Assembly (NCBI GenBank): GCA_040218875.1
Contig: JAVJQP010000161.1
Source of the DNA: Coleofasciculus sp937127375
GTDB lineage: Bacteria; Cyanobacteriota; Cyanobacteriia; Cyanobacteriales; Coleofasciculaceae
DNA: 64,000 nucleotides
Reading direction: 5' to 3' (one strand)
Both the position numbers and the translations under genes were made by a program. Below are positions 1-9,748 of the stretch, in pieces (positions within the stretch are counted from its first letter, which is position 1; every line of letters begins with the position of its first letter). The notes beneath the pieces were generated by a model that saw nothing but the letters and a program-made list of their open reading frames with translations, was not told the DNA's origin and searched no databases.

Positions 1-125
1 AACATAACTGAGCGATAGGCTTCAGGAGATGTGCTTTTATCTGCTAATTTATCGAGAATTTTTTTTGTTTCCGTGTCAGCTAATTCTGTATAGGCTCTTG
101 AATTTATTTTGGTTATAAATTGCAT
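1..125 (-). CDS. Partial hypothetical protein, cut by the window edge
   Basis: An open frame starts with ATG at 125-123 on the minus strand and runs off the left edge without a stop; about 41 codons are visible. It is preceded by a good Shine-Dalgarno sequence (aggag, eight bases before the ATG). It begins MQFITKINSRAYTEL and is rich in Lys, Asp and Thr. It lies 39 bases downstream of the next minus-strand gene, so the two are probably co-transcribed. I do not recognise the family. Confidence 0.55.
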   Translation of the reverse strand, partial: MQFITKINSRAYTELADTETKKILDKLADKSTSPEAYRSVM

Positions 126-164
126 GCAAATTATCTCCTAGTTTGTATACTCAAAAATGAATAA

Positions 165-947
165 TTATATAATTTTTAGCCATTGCAAAAAACCTTTAGA
201 TATGCTGTACGTAAACCCTTGTATTTGATCAAGAATTTTTTTAACCTCTGGATCGATTTGCACATCTTGGCTACCAAAGTAACGAATATAAGAAGGTTGC
301 GATTGTCGAGATTTTTCCAAAATTTCCCTAATAGAGACATTAGATTTATCGCTGGAAAGCCAAGCGCCTAGAATCACACTAGCTACACATTCAATTTTAT
401 CGGGTTCAGGATTGTCAAAAGCGCAAAGATATGCCACAGCTTGGCTAAACTCCTGTTCTTCTTGAAGAACTTTTGGTAAACTAGAGGCAAAGTAAAAGTA
501 ATCAACTTTACTAAACTCGGCTATTTGCTGAGGTATTTGATTTGCCAACCTGTCTCTGAGTTGGAAGTTAGAAACAACTAACGTCATTTCTGATTGCTTT
601 GATACAGTTTGATTTAAGTTGTATTGTTTAGCAAAATCGTCAGCAATTGAGCGTAGTCCACTTCCCCATGTCAAACTTGCAGTATTTTTCAACTGGTAGT
701 GTTGATAAATATTCTCCTGGATGTCGTTAATAATTAAGTCATCAACAAACGCCATGATTTGACTAGCCAATACTATTTGTTTCTCATTTTCTAAGACATC
801 TTTGGACAAAACCGATATTTTATATACGGCAAAAAAATTCTCATAAGTATTACCTTTTTCGTTGACTATTCCCCCTTTATTTTTGTTTTTTAGATAATCG
901 AGAACTTCATTCCCAAATAACTCTTGAATTTGCTCTTGTTGGTACAC
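165..947 (-). CDS. Hypothetical protein, 260 aa
   Basis: Not recognised. It encodes an acidic, soluble-looking protein with no signal peptide or membrane helix. The N-terminal part contains a KGG...NTYENFFAVYKI stretch, then a hydrophobic helix around residues 60-75 (SQIMAFVDDLIIN) and a WGSGLRSIADDFAKQY segment. Base composition is AT-richer than the flanking genes. The partial gene at the window edge follows on the same strand after 39 bases, suggesting a small operon. A KGG-plus-aromatic N-terminus occurs in some accessory multi-gene systems, but nothing here is specific enough to assign a role. Confidence 0.6.
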   Translation of the reverse strand: MYQQEQIQELFGNEVLDYLKNKNKGGIVNEKGNTYENFFAVYKISVLSKDVLENEKQIVLASQIMAFVDDLIINDIQENIYQHYQLKNTASLTWGSGLRSIADDFAKQYNLNQTVSKQSEMTLVVSNFQLRDRLANQIPQQIAEFSKVDYFYFASSLPKVLQEEQEFSQAVAYLCAFDNPEPDKIECVASVILGAWLSSDKSNVSIREILEKSRQSQPSYIRYFGSQDVQIDPEVKKILDQIQGFTYSISKGFLQWLKII

Positions 948-993
948 TTCGTCTTCACCGTCATCTTAAATAAACCAAGCCCTGCACTAAGTT

Positions 994-2112
994 TTAAGTT
1001 GCACAGATGATCGATTGAATCTCTTGGGCGGTAGCTGGGGCGAGGAGAACACCGTTGCGATAGTGACCCGTTGCTAGCAAGACATTATCATAGCCTGATA
1101 GTTTACCAATAACCGGAGCGGGCTGTCCTTCTGGACGAGGACGTTTACCTAACCAAGTGCGAACCACTGTGGCTTGGGCTAAAGCGGGACAAAAGCCGAT
1201 CGCATCTTCCTTAACCTGTTCGAGTAACGCTGGTTCTGCAATCACTTCCGTACCCTGAGGAAACTCCACCGTTGCCCCTACCCAATAATCACCGCCACCG
1301 ATTGGCACAATATGCACATCATCCCCTGTAATCACAGGCTGGAAATCTGGATGACCAATTGTATTCCCTAGGCGTAATTGTAACGCTTGACCGAGAACGG
1401 GTTTGAGTGCGATCGCAGACGATTGATTTGGTGAGGATAGCAGAAAATTGACCAATTGCACCGAACCTAATCCCGCTGCAATTACCAGCCAATCCACTGC
1501 CAAGGTTTCTGTCTGGGTGTAAATTTGCTGACAAATTCGCTGATTGGAACCATTAACAGGCATGGATTCTATTCCTTCCACACCAACGCCAAACTTAAAT
1601 GTTACGCCCCTCTTTTCGGCAGCAGCAACTAAGGCGTGAGTAAGGGCGGTAGGTTCAACTTGTCGGTCATTGGGAGAATAAATCGCACCAATACTATTCT
1701 CCAGATTAAGCTGAGGACAATGGGATTCAACTTGAGCCTTGTTCCAAATTTCTAGTTGCCATCCTTGGGATTGGCGAATGTTGACTAAATTCTGCCAACG
1801 GGCTAAATCGTCGTTTTCAAACGCCAGCATCAAGATGCCTTGACGGTTAAAGGGAATGTGATGCCCAGTCAAGGTTTCCAATTCCGGAATCAGGGTTTCA
1901 TAGCGCTGCATACTAGCTTGGCGCAACTGCCATGTTCTTCCCTTAACCTTTTGACTAATTACACCCATCAAGACACCCAATGCTGCCCCGGTTGATCCTT
2001 GGGCGGGGGGTTGTCGATCCAGCACAGTTACCTGTAGCCCCGAAACGCCACTCAGTTGGTATGCGATCGCGGCACCAACAATCCCACACCCAATGATGGC
2101 AACATGAGTCAT
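994..2112 (-). CDS. FAD-dependent oxidoreductase, DAO family (ThiO/glycine oxidase-like)
   Basis: A 372-aa protein of the D-amino-acid oxidase/glycine oxidase fold. The N-terminus has a Rossmann dinucleotide-binding motif (VAIIGCGIVGAAIAYQL, residues 4-20) followed by an acidic strand end (VLDRQ). Near the C-terminus lies a DAO-type FAD-contacting segment (TGHYRNGVLLAPATA). Family members oxidise amines such as glycine or sarcosine with oxygen; ThiO makes iminoglycine for thiamine synthesis. Substrate cannot be read from the sequence and no other thi gene is in the window. Its ATG follows the TGA of psbQ directly, so the two are translationally linked. Confidence 0.85.
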   Translation of the reverse strand: MTHVAIIGCGIVGAAIAYQLSGVSGLQVTVLDRQPPAQGSTGAALGVLMGVISQKVKGRTWQLRQASMQRYETLIPELETLTGHHIPFNRQGILMLAFENDDLARWQNLVNIRQSQGWQLEIWNKAQVESHCPQLNLENSIGAIYSPNDRQVEPTALTHALVAAAEKRGVTFKFGVGVEGIESMPVNGSNQRICQQIYTQTETLAVDWLVIAAGLGSVQLVNFLLSSPNQSSAIALKPVLGQALQLRLGNTIGHPDFQPVITGDDVHIVPIGGGDYWVGATVEFPQGTEVIAEPALLEQVKEDAIGFCPALAQATVVRTWLGKRPRPEGQPAPVIGKLSGYDNVLLATGHYRNGVLLAPATAQEIQSIICAT

Positions 2113-2586
2113 TCAGGCAACTCCAGCTACATTACTGGCATCCGGAATCAGCTTTAAGTACCGATCAAAGTCGATTAGTGCCTCTTGATAATTGGTGATC
2201 GCCAGTTGATAGTTGCGGTTTTCAGCGGCAGTGTTTATTTGCTGCAAATGTTCAAACAAGTCATCTGCTGCTTCACTGGCTGCCTTTTGGTCTTGGGGAA
2301 GCAGTTGGCGTGTCAGATAACTCATGGTTCGCCGCAAGCTACCTAGTGGACCATGAATATAAGTGCTGACATCAACCCAATCACGGTTATCAATTTTCGT
2401 TTTCAGAACGGGCATTTTTCCCCGCAGTTCCGACAGGTTAGACACCGTGCGCTGAATCTGCTCAACCTGCTGAGATGTGTAAGCTGGAGGCGGTGCAGTT
2501 GCCGCAGGACTCCCGCAGCTTACTAAACAGGTGGTCACCAGCGCCAGCATCAACGCCAGAATGGAGCGATAACTTCTCATCAGCAT
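2113..2586 (-). CDS. psbQ: Photosystem II lipoprotein PsbQ (CyanoQ)
   Basis: A 157-aa secreted lipoprotein. A basic start (MRSYR) leads into a hydrophobic helix and a lipobox LVSC at about residues 22-25 of the chosen start, then a Pro/Ala-rich linker. The rest is helical, with the PsbQ-type pattern (RDWVDVSTYIHGPLG and a C-terminal YLKLIP segment). CyanoQ sits on the lumenal side of photosystem II and stabilises the oxygen-evolving complex. ATG 2586 is preferred because a gaggaa sequence lies five bases upstream; the longer frame would need a TTG at 2604. The stop codon abuts the ATG of the FAD oxidoreductase. Confidence 0.88.
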   Translation of the reverse strand: MLMRSYRSILALMLALVTTCLVSCGSPAATAPPPAYTSQQVEQIQRTVSNLSELRGKMPVLKTKIDNRDWVDVSTYIHGPLGSLRRTMSYLTRQLLPQDQKAASEAADDLFEHLQQINTAAENRNYQLAITNYQEALIDFDRYLKLIPDASNVAGVA

Positions 2587-3142
2587 GAGTTTCCTCGTAT
2601 ACAATCCTTGATCTTGATATAGACAAACAAATACATTGGGTTATAGCTTAACCCAAACGCTAATTTAGCCTAACTAGAGGTATTATAGGGGGTTACGGAA
2701 TGAGAAGAAAAACGACATCAGTTAAACACGGATAACATTTTCCCGGTTTGGGACTGGACAACTTGCAAAAATTGAGTATACTTAGGTTGTGTGTGTGAGG
2801 AAAAGGAAAAGGCGCTTGGGGTCGAAACACGGCAAGACTCCCAGGCGCCTTTCCCATATTTGCCTTCTCCCTCCTTGATGCCTCTTTCTTAAGAGGGATC
2901 TCATTGTTACAAAAGCGTGTAATAGTTGTTACAACAATCTGGTCAAATTAAGAAGGTAGCCATAGGCGACTTGAGCCGGCTATTCCAGAGAGGTCAGACC
3001 AGATGTTAGATTTAAACGTTATAACCTGTGGGGTCATCGGATCGTGTGCGGATACCCCGCCTATTGGCTGATTCAGAGTCAGGCGATCGCACGGCGAAAA
3101 CCTTGACAAGTTTCTCAGACTATGCATTTACAGAGGGGTGAT
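2587..3142. other. Intergenic region between divergent psbQ and treZ
   Basis: About 550 bases without a gene. It must contain the divergent promoters of psbQ (minus) and treZ (plus), but no clear -35/-10 pair was identified. The main visible structure is a strong hairpin at 2808-2852, annotated separately. Confidence 0.5.
2808..2852. other. 13-bp-stem hairpin
   Basis: Bases 2808-2820 pair with 2840-2852 (one G-T wobble) around a 19-base loop. Neither arm is followed by a clean T-run, and the hairpin lies upstream of both neighbouring genes. It is therefore not an obvious terminator for either and may be a solitary palindromic repeat or RNA structure. Confidence 0.6.
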
Positions 3143-4954
3143 ATGAAAATTGGCAGCAACTACCTGGGTAACGGTCAATGTGAATTTCGAGTTTGGGCAC
3201 CGTTTCGGGACAGCGTTGCGGTTCACATCGTCTCTCCCCAGGATCAAGTGATTCCCCTGCAAAAGGATGAATGGGGATATTGGCAGGAAACGATAAAAGC
3301 TGACCCAGAAACCCTCTACGTTTACCAACTCGATGGATCACTGGAACGACCTGATCCCGCCTCCCATTACCAACCTCAGGGAGTCCATGGTTCCTCTCAG
3401 GTGGTGGATCATCAATTTGACTGGACGGATGATTCCTGGCAAGGAATTCCCCTCAAAGACCTAATTATTTACGAACTTCACGTCGGTACCTTTAGCCAAG
3501 AGGGAACCTTTGAATCGATTATTCCCCGCTTGAGTTACCTCCAGGATTTAGGCATAACCGCCATTGAAATTATGCCCGTTGCTCAGTTTCCCGGAAGTCG
3601 CAACTGGGGGTATGACGGGGTTTATGTTTATGGTGTGCAAGACTCTTATGGGGGACCTGCGGGGTTGAAAAAACTTGTGGATGCTTGTCACCAGGCGGGG
3701 ATCGCCATCATTTTAGATGTGGTGTATAACCATTTAGGACCCGAAGGCAACTATCTGTGGGCGTATGGTCCCTACTTTACGGATCAATACCGTACCCCTT
3801 GGGGCAATGCGGTTAACTTTGATGGCGCTTATAGTAATCAGGTGCGGAATTTCTTTATCCAGAATGCGCTGTACTGGTTAGATAAGTACCACATTGACGC
3901 CCTGCGCGTTGATGCAGTTCACGCCATTTACGATATGAGCGCTCAACCCTTTTTACAAGAATTAGGGGATGCTGTCGCCAACTTCAATCGCACCACGCCA
4001 GTGCAACGATACGTCATCGCCGAAAGTGATCTCAATGACGTGCGTGTAATTAAACCCAGGGAAGAGGGGGGATTTGGTCATGATGCTCAATGGTGCGATG
4101 ACTTTCATCACATCTTGCATACCCTGTTAACGGGCGAACTATCGGGATATTACGAAGATTTTGGCAAAATTGAGCAGTTGGCAGTTGCTCTGCGCGAAGG
4201 CTATATCTATAGTGGACAATATTCCAGCTTCCGCAAACGCAACCATGGCAATTCAGCAGCAGATCGTCCAGCGGAACAGTTTGTCGTCTGTATCCAGAAC
4301 CACGATCAAATTGGGAATCGACTAATTGGCGATCGCTTATCCACTTTGGTAGACTTTCAGGGGTTGAAGCTAGCCGCTGCCACTGTATTGCTTTCTCCTT
4401 ATGTCCCGATGCTATTTATGGGCGAAGAATATGGGGAAGATGCACCGTTTCAGTATTTTGTCAGTCACAGTGATCCCGATTTAATTGAAGGCGTGCGTAC
4501 CGGGAGGGCTGAAGAGTTTAAGGCATTTGGTTGGGACAACGCCCCTGATCCCCAAGGGACAAAAGTCTTTGAGCAGTCAAAACTACAGTGGGAGAAGATA
4601 GATCAAGACAAATATGCCGTATTGCGGCGCTGGTACAAACGGTTAATTCAGCTACGCAAAGAAACCCCAGCTTTGGCTAAACTAGATCGGCAGAATCTTA
4701 ATGTATCGAGCTTGTCCCCAGAAAAGGTTATTGTTATCCATCGCACGGCTGGAGATAGCCAAGTCCTCGGCTTGATCAACTTTGGCAAAGATGCGGTAAA
4801 GGTTTCGCCTCAGATTCCCCCAGCGAACTTCTCAAAAGTGATTGACTCGGCGGATAAGGAATGGATGGGTGAGGGATCTCACCTCCCCCAACAGCTACAA
4901 GCTGGACAATCCCTAACCCTTGCTCCCCTGAGTTTTGCCTTATATTGTCAGTGA
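3143..4954 (+). CDS. treZ: Malto-oligosyltrehalose trehalohydrolase
   Basis: A 603-aa GH13 enzyme that releases trehalose from maltooligosyl-trehalose, the second step of the TreY/TreZ pathway. An N-terminal CBM48-like beta domain (FRVWAPF near residue 15) precedes the barrel. GH13 signatures are present: DVVYNHLG (region I), the nucleophile Asp in ALRVDAVHAI, the acid Glu in YVIAESDLND, and NHDQIGN (region IV). ATG 3143 is chosen because gaggggtgat lies directly upstream; an in-frame ATG at 3122 lacks a ribosome site. treY follows on the same strand after 400 bases, so it may have its own promoter. Trehalose here is probably an osmotic/desiccation protectant. Confidence 0.93.
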   Translation: MKIGSNYLGNGQCEFRVWAPFRDSVAVHIVSPQDQVIPLQKDEWGYWQETIKADPETLYVYQLDGSLERPDPASHYQPQGVHGSSQVVDHQFDWTDDSWQGIPLKDLIIYELHVGTFSQEGTFESIIPRLSYLQDLGITAIEIMPVAQFPGSRNWGYDGVYVYGVQDSYGGPAGLKKLVDACHQAGIAIILDVVYNHLGPEGNYLWAYGPYFTDQYRTPWGNAVNFDGAYSNQVRNFFIQNALYWLDKYHIDALRVDAVHAIYDMSAQPFLQELGDAVANFNRTTPVQRYVIAESDLNDVRVIKPREEGGFGHDAQWCDDFHHILHTLLTGELSGYYEDFGKIEQLAVALREGYIYSGQYSSFRKRNHGNSAADRPAEQFVVCIQNHDQIGNRLIGDRLSTLVDFQGLKLAAATVLLSPYVPMLFMGEEYGEDAPFQYFVSHSDPDLIEGVRTGRAEEFKAFGWDNAPDPQGTKVFEQSKLQWEKIDQDKYAVLRRWYKRLIQLRKETPALAKLDRQNLNVSSLSPEKVIVIHRTAGDSQVLGLINFGKDAVKVSPQIPPANFSKVIDSADKEWMGEGSHLPQQLQAGQSLTLAPLSFALYCQ

Positions 4955-5353
4955 CACTAGCCTCGGTTCAGTCGTCAGAAAGAGGCGTAATCCGCCCAAA
5001 AGGGGATGTAAGCCAAGTCAAAATCATACCATTATCAGCAAATAAGGTGTTGCCTAGAGATAATGCATGTATTGCTTGATTTGTAAATCTTGGTGGCTAA
5101 TATCACATTCGCTTTTGTCACCCCCTTTATCCCTTGAGGTACTTTTTCCGGAAAATCATCTGCCTTGGAGCCTTCCTGTCCGGTACTCTTGGTATTGCTC
5201 AGAGCCAATCCCTGTATAATTAACTAATGTTAAGCTATGATTTAAGCATTACAACGCAACTATCCTAAGGTTTAACGCCACTGTTAACAAGCCATTTTTA
5301 GATCAATTCTTAGAGCCAACGCTCTGTCAGTTCTTTAACCCCTCTAAAAGCTT
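4955..5353. other. Intergenic region treZ-treY
   Basis: About 400 bases, AT-rich toward the right end. No ORF, tRNA or strong palindrome is visible. The length suggests separate promoter control of treY, but no promoter could be assigned with confidence. Confidence 0.4.
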
Positions 5354-8161
5354 ATGATGCGGATTCCAGTCGCCACCTATAGAATTCAATTTAATCCTGA
5401 GTTTACCTTTGAGTCAGCAAAAGCCATTATTTCCTACTTGGCTGAATTAGGAGTTTCTGACTTTTATGCATCCCCCATATTTAAAGCCCGATCCGGTAGC
5501 ACTCATGGCTACGATGTGGTTGATCCCAATCAAATAAACCCAGAACTCGGCGGATTGGAGAACTTTGAGTCTCTAATTGAGGAGATGCAAAAGCACGGGT
5601 TAGGATGGCTTCAGGATATTGTGCCGAACCACATGGCTTTTGATCGTCAAAATCCCATCCTGGTCGAAGTTTTAGAGAATGGTCCTAATTCTCAATATAA
5701 AGACTACTTTGATATTAATTGGGAACATCATTATGAGGGCATTCGGCAGCGAGTATTAGCGCCATTTTTAGGAAAATTTTGTGGAGATTGCTTAGAAAGT
5801 GGTGAACTCAAACTCCAGTATAACCAAGAAGGTTTTACGATTAATTACTATGACCTACAGTTTCCCATTCGCATCGAATCCTACTCCAATGTCTTAACAT
5901 ACGATTTGGCACGTATTCGCCGGAAATTAGGCAGGAATCATCCTGATTTTGTCAAGTTCCTGGGCGCTCTCTATGCATTAAAATACATTCCCTCTGGCGA
6001 AGAAGGAACGGAACGCTATGACCAAATTGGCTTCATCAAGAGCATGTTATGGGAACTCTGGAATGATAGTGTAGAAGTCAGGCAGTTCATTGACGAAAAC
6101 ATTCAAATCTTTAATGGAGAACCCGGAAAACCTGAAAGCTTTGACTTGTTAGAGCAATTATTAGGGGAGCAGTTTTTCCGCCTCGCTTACTGGAAGGTGG
6201 GTAATGAAGAACTGAATTATCGGCGATTTTTCACAGTCAATGACCTGATTTCGGTTCGTATCGAGGATGAGCGGGTTTTTGAACATAATCATGCGTTGAT
6301 ATTAAAGCTGATTGAGGAAAATAAATTTAGCGGCGTCAGAATCGATCATATCGATGGACTTTACGATCCGGCTCAATATTTGAATCGTTTGCGATACCAT
6401 ACCTCTGATGCGTATATCGTGGTTGAGAAAATATTGGAAGAGGATGAAGATTTGCCGCTGACGTGGCCCGTACAAGGGACGAGTGGGTATGATTTCTTAA
6501 ACAAGGTTAATGGCATTTTCTGTCATCAGCAGACTCAGCCTAAGTTTGACAGCGTTTACTATCGCTTTATCGGGAATTCCATATCTTATCAAGTCATAAT
6601 TGAAGACAAAAAGCGATTGATTATCGCCAAGCATTTGACCGGCGATATCGATAATTTAGCCAATTTACTCAAACGAATTTCTGGTCGGTACAGATACGCT
6701 AGTGACTTTACTATCTATGCGCTGAAAGCCGCTTTAGTCGAAATCATGGCGTTGTTTCCCGTATACCGAACCTACATTAGTCCAGAAGGCTTGAGCAAAG
6801 CGGATCGAGATTGTATTGAGTCTGTCATTAGCAAAGCCAAAGAAAATACGCCAATTTTCTTTAACGAACTGACGTTTATTGAGAAGTTTTTATTACTGGA
6901 GGTTGATGAGTCACTCAATCCCGAAGAAGCCGAACAATGGCGTTATTTTGTCATGCGGCTACAACAGTTTACCGGACCGCTGACAGCCAAGGGGGTAGAA
7001 GATACGACATTCTATATTTACAACCGTCTCATCTCTCTTAATGAAGTGGGTGGTAATCCGGGTGAGTTTGGCGTTTCCTTAGATGACTTTCATGACTTTA
7101 ACCAACACCGCATCGCTGATTGGCCCCATACAATAAATACAACAGCAACCCACGATACAAAACGGGGTGAAGATGTGAGAGCCAGAATTAATGTCCTTTC
7201 CGAAATTCCTGGCGAGTGGGATAGTATGTTAAGGAAATGGCAGGAAATAAATGCGGTTCACAAGGATTGTATTGATGGGTTAGATATTCCTGATCCCAAT
7301 GACGAATACTTTCTTTATCAAACCTTGCTGGGAACCTTTCCCTTTAATGATGCGGAGTTCCCTAGCTATGTGCAGCGGATCAAAGACTATATTATTAAGG
7401 CAATCCGAGAGGCAAAAGTCCATACGGCTTGGTTGAAACCGGATACCAACTATGAAGAAGGGTTTATTCGGTTTGCGGAACGCTTACTCAAAGATATCCA
7501 CGACAATCCCTTTTTAGAAGCGTTTCTTCCCTTTCAACGCAAAATTCAACATTACGGCATTTTTAATAGTCTCTCCCAAGCCTTGTTGAAACTGATATCT
7601 CCCGGTGTTCCTGATTTTTACCAAGGAACGGAACTGTGGGATTTAAGTTTAGTTGATCCCGATAATCGCCGTCCGGTGGATTTTGAACAGCGGCTGGCGT
7701 TAGTGCAAGAACTGAAGCAGCGCTTTGAAACGGATAGCCTGGGTTTAGTTCAGGAACTTTGTCAAACTCCAGAAGACGGTCGAATTAAGTTATTCGTCAT
7801 CTATCAAGCCCTAAAAACCCGGCGCGAGTATTTAGAGTTATTCCAGCGAGGAGATTACCACAAACTGACTGTTATTGGTAGCTTGAAGGATCATGTGGTT
7901 ACGTTTGCCCGAACCTGGGATCATACAACGGTGATTGTCATTGTCCCTCGGCTGTTGACGAGTTTAGTGAAGCCAAACGAATATCCCATGGGTGAACAAG
8001 TTTGGCAAGAAACCCGGATTTCTTTACCATCTAGTTCCTCGTCTATGTGGCGGGATGTGATGACGGGACGGGAAATTAAGGGGGACGATACCCTGTGGAT
8101 TCGAGATGTTCTCAGTGATTTTCCGGTGGCGTTATTGGTGAATCAAAATCAGCAGGAATGA
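5354..8161 (+). CDS. treY: Malto-oligosyltrehalose synthase
   Basis: A 935-aa GH13 enzyme that isomerises the reducing-end alpha-1,4 bond of maltodextrins to alpha,alpha-1,1. The N-terminus (PVATYRIQFNPEFTF, then YASPIFKARSGSTHGYDV) is diagnostic for TreY. Other signatures are DIVPNHMA, the catalytic region GVRIDHIDGLYDP, the VVEKIL acid region and TATHDTKRGEDVRAR. The C-terminal part has the usual PGVPDFYQGTELWD segment. Two adjacent ATGs (5354, 5357) are possible starts. Together with treZ it converts maltodextrin to trehalose; no debranching enzyme (TreX/GlgX) is in the window. Confidence 0.94.
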   Translation: MMRIPVATYRIQFNPEFTFESAKAIISYLAELGVSDFYASPIFKARSGSTHGYDVVDPNQINPELGGLENFESLIEEMQKHGLGWLQDIVPNHMAFDRQNPILVEVLENGPNSQYKDYFDINWEHHYEGIRQRVLAPFLGKFCGDCLESGELKLQYNQEGFTINYYDLQFPIRIESYSNVLTYDLARIRRKLGRNHPDFVKFLGALYALKYIPSGEEGTERYDQIGFIKSMLWELWNDSVEVRQFIDENIQIFNGEPGKPESFDLLEQLLGEQFFRLAYWKVGNEELNYRRFFTVNDLISVRIEDERVFEHNHALILKLIEENKFSGVRIDHIDGLYDPAQYLNRLRYHTSDAYIVVEKILEEDEDLPLTWPVQGTSGYDFLNKVNGIFCHQQTQPKFDSVYYRFIGNSISYQVIIEDKKRLIIAKHLTGDIDNLANLLKRISGRYRYASDFTIYALKAALVEIMALFPVYRTYISPEGLSKADRDCIESVISKAKENTPIFFNELTFIEKFLLLEVDESLNPEEAEQWRYFVMRLQQFTGPLTAKGVEDTTFYIYNRLISLNEVGGNPGEFGVSLDDFHDFNQHRIADWPHTINTTATHDTKRGEDVRARINVLSEIPGEWDSMLRKWQEINAVHKDCIDGLDIPDPNDEYFLYQTLLGTFPFNDAEFPSYVQRIKDYIIKAIREAKVHTAWLKPDTNYEEGFIRFAERLLKDIHDNPFLEAFLPFQRKIQHYGIFNSLSQALLKLISPGVPDFYQGTELWDLSLVDPDNRRPVDFEQRLALVQELKQRFETDSLGLVQELCQTPEDGRIKLFVIYQALKTRREYLELFQRGDYHKLTVIGSLKDHVVTFARTWDHTTVIVIVPRLLTSLVKPNEYPMGEQVWQETRISLPSSSSSMWRDVMTGREIKGDDTLWIRDVLSDFPVALLVNQNQQE

Positions 8162-8176
8162 AGAATAGATAAACAC

Positions 8177-8244
8177 TGTAGGGGCGACCCGCCGCACATA
8201 ATTCATACCACCAAACCATTAATGGACTCGGGTCGCCCTCCACG
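8177..8244. repeat. Palindromic interspersed repeat, gggcgaccc type
   Basis: A tgtagggg start leads into gggcgaccc (8182-8190), which pairs with gggtcgccc (8230-8238). The same element recurs at 44633-44700. It is a MITE/REP-like non-coding repeat. Confidence 0.75.
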
Positions 8245-8282
8245 GAGTTTCGGCAATTATCTGACATCACGTACTTTGAGAA

Positions 8283-8347
8283 AAGGGCGAGTCGAGACAG
8301 GTTAATTCTCACATCATCTATTGATGCAGCGACTCGCCCCTACAACC
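8283..8347. repeat. Palindromic interspersed repeat, gggcgagtcg type
   Basis: gggcgagtcg at 8285-8294 pairs with cgactcgccc at 8330-8339, followed by ctaca. A near copy including the internal gagacaggttaatt lies at 44833-44897. In both places it follows a gggcgaccc-type element. Confidence 0.75.
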
Positions 8348-8376
8348 AAAAACAAGGTTAAGTCAAGAATAATGAT

Positions 8377-9633
8377 CTACTGATTAAATACCATCGCTGG
8401 ATCAAGGCGCGTCACTTTCTGAATCGCGAAAATAGCTGAACCGACGCACATTCCCACCGTTATCGCCAAAACTGCGATCGCGGATAGGGGGGTAATCAGA
8501 ATCACAATTCCCTGAGTTGCTGATGTCCACAGGGCTACACTGTAGCAGAGGAGCATGGCGGGGAGATAACCGAGAACCGACATCCACAGCGCCTGTTCAA
8601 TAATTACGCCGTAAATTCGCCAATCTGACGCGCCAATGGCTTTAAGTGTGCCAAACTCGGTAATATGGTCAGAGACCGAGGAATAAAGAATTTGACCGAC
8701 AATAATTACACCAACCACAACACCAACCACCGCGCCCAATCCTAAGATAAAGCCAATTCCAGTTCGTTGTTGCCAAAAGTCTTGATTCTTTTTAATAAAT
8801 TCCTGGCGAGTATAGGTACTGACATTGGGTAATGCTTTCTCTAATCGTGCTTTCAGTTGTGATAAATCCTGATTGGGTTCTGCCGCAATTAAAACATATT
8901 GAATGAGATCAGAGGCGACTAATGGATTCGGTGGCGGTGGCGGTTGATTGCGGAGTTCTGCTTCCGATACTCTCGAATAAGTATTGGTACAAATTAAATC
9001 CTCAGAACCTGACGGCAATTTACAAGATAATTCCGACTTTTGACCCGATTTTAAGAAAGCATTCGCACTGGTTAGGGAAGTAAACATGAAGGAATTGGAC
9101 ACAATCGAGGCGTTCGCTTGTGTGAACCCTACCACTTTGGCGGGCAAGGAATTCACTTGGGCAATATCCCCAATCTGTTGAATATTTAGAGAATCTTGGT
9201 TGGTTGCATCGACGATAATGTTATAGGGTTCAGATAAGTCCCCCACATCGCCTTGAACGAGATTGATTGGTTGAAATAGTTGCCCATTGGGGTCAAATCC
9301 CACTACCCTTACCCGGGTAATTTCCCCTTGGGGTGGATTCCACAACGCGCCACTAAAAATCAGGGCTTCAGCTTTAGCCACGCCTTCCACCTGACGGGCG
9401 GAGATAACATGGGATAAGGGAATGGGTAGTGTCAGTTCAACTTGCACCAATTTATCTGATGCGACCCAAATATCTGCATTAGAATTGTAAATTAATTGAG
9501 CGGTGGATTGGGTAAATCCATTAAAAATACCCGTTTGCAACGTGACTAAACTCACCGCAAACATAATTCCAGCTTGGGCGACTAAAAAGCGGGGAATGTC
9601 TTCAAGTAAGTTTTTTCGGGCAAGAGAAACCAT
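8377..9633 (-). CDS. devC: ABC transporter permease, DevC/MacB type
   Basis: A 418-aa membrane protein. One N-terminal transmembrane helix (residues 15-37) is followed by a periplasmic MacB-type domain of about 230 residues, then an FtsX-type core of three helices in the C-terminal 140 residues (GLGAVVGVVVGVIIVGQILY onward, with the EFGTLKAIGAS coupling motif). DevC-like permeases work with a DevB membrane-fusion protein and a DevA ATPase; in heterocystous species DevBCA exports envelope glycolipids. Neither DevA nor DevB is within the window on this side, so the cargo is unknown. The gene is transcribed away from the two UPF0016 genes' start sides, in the same direction. Confidence 0.82.
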   Translation of the reverse strand: MVSLARKNLLEDIPRFLVAQAGIMFAVSLVTLQTGIFNGFTQSTAQLIYNSNADIWVASDKLVQVELTLPIPLSHVISARQVEGVAKAEALIFSGALWNPPQGEITRVRVVGFDPNGQLFQPINLVQGDVGDLSEPYNIIVDATNQDSLNIQQIGDIAQVNSLPAKVVGFTQANASIVSNSFMFTSLTSANAFLKSGQKSELSCKLPSGSEDLICTNTYSRVSEAELRNQPPPPPNPLVASDLIQYVLIAAEPNQDLSQLKARLEKALPNVSTYTRQEFIKKNQDFWQQRTGIGFILGLGAVVGVVVGVIIVGQILYSSVSDHITEFGTLKAIGASDWRIYGVIIEQALWMSVLGYLPAMLLCYSVALWTSATQGIVILITPLSAIAVLAITVGMCVGSAIFAIQKVTRLDPAMVFNQ

Positions 9634-9674
9634 TTTCGTGTATTGGTTGTTTAGAATCTCTGGGAAAATTTGGT

Positions 9675-9738
9675 CGGGGCGGGTTTAGTTGCATTTGGGT
9701 GAGGGAAGAAACGATAATAGTCAAACCCGCCCCTACAT
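9675..9738. repeat. Palindromic repeat, ggggcgggttt type
   Basis: ggggcgggttt (9676-9686) pairs with aaacccgcccc at 9723-9733. The interior (tgggtgagggaagaaacgat) is nearly identical to the copy at 53412-53475, 44 kb away. Confidence 0.8.
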
Positions 9739-9748
9739 AAAAACGTTC

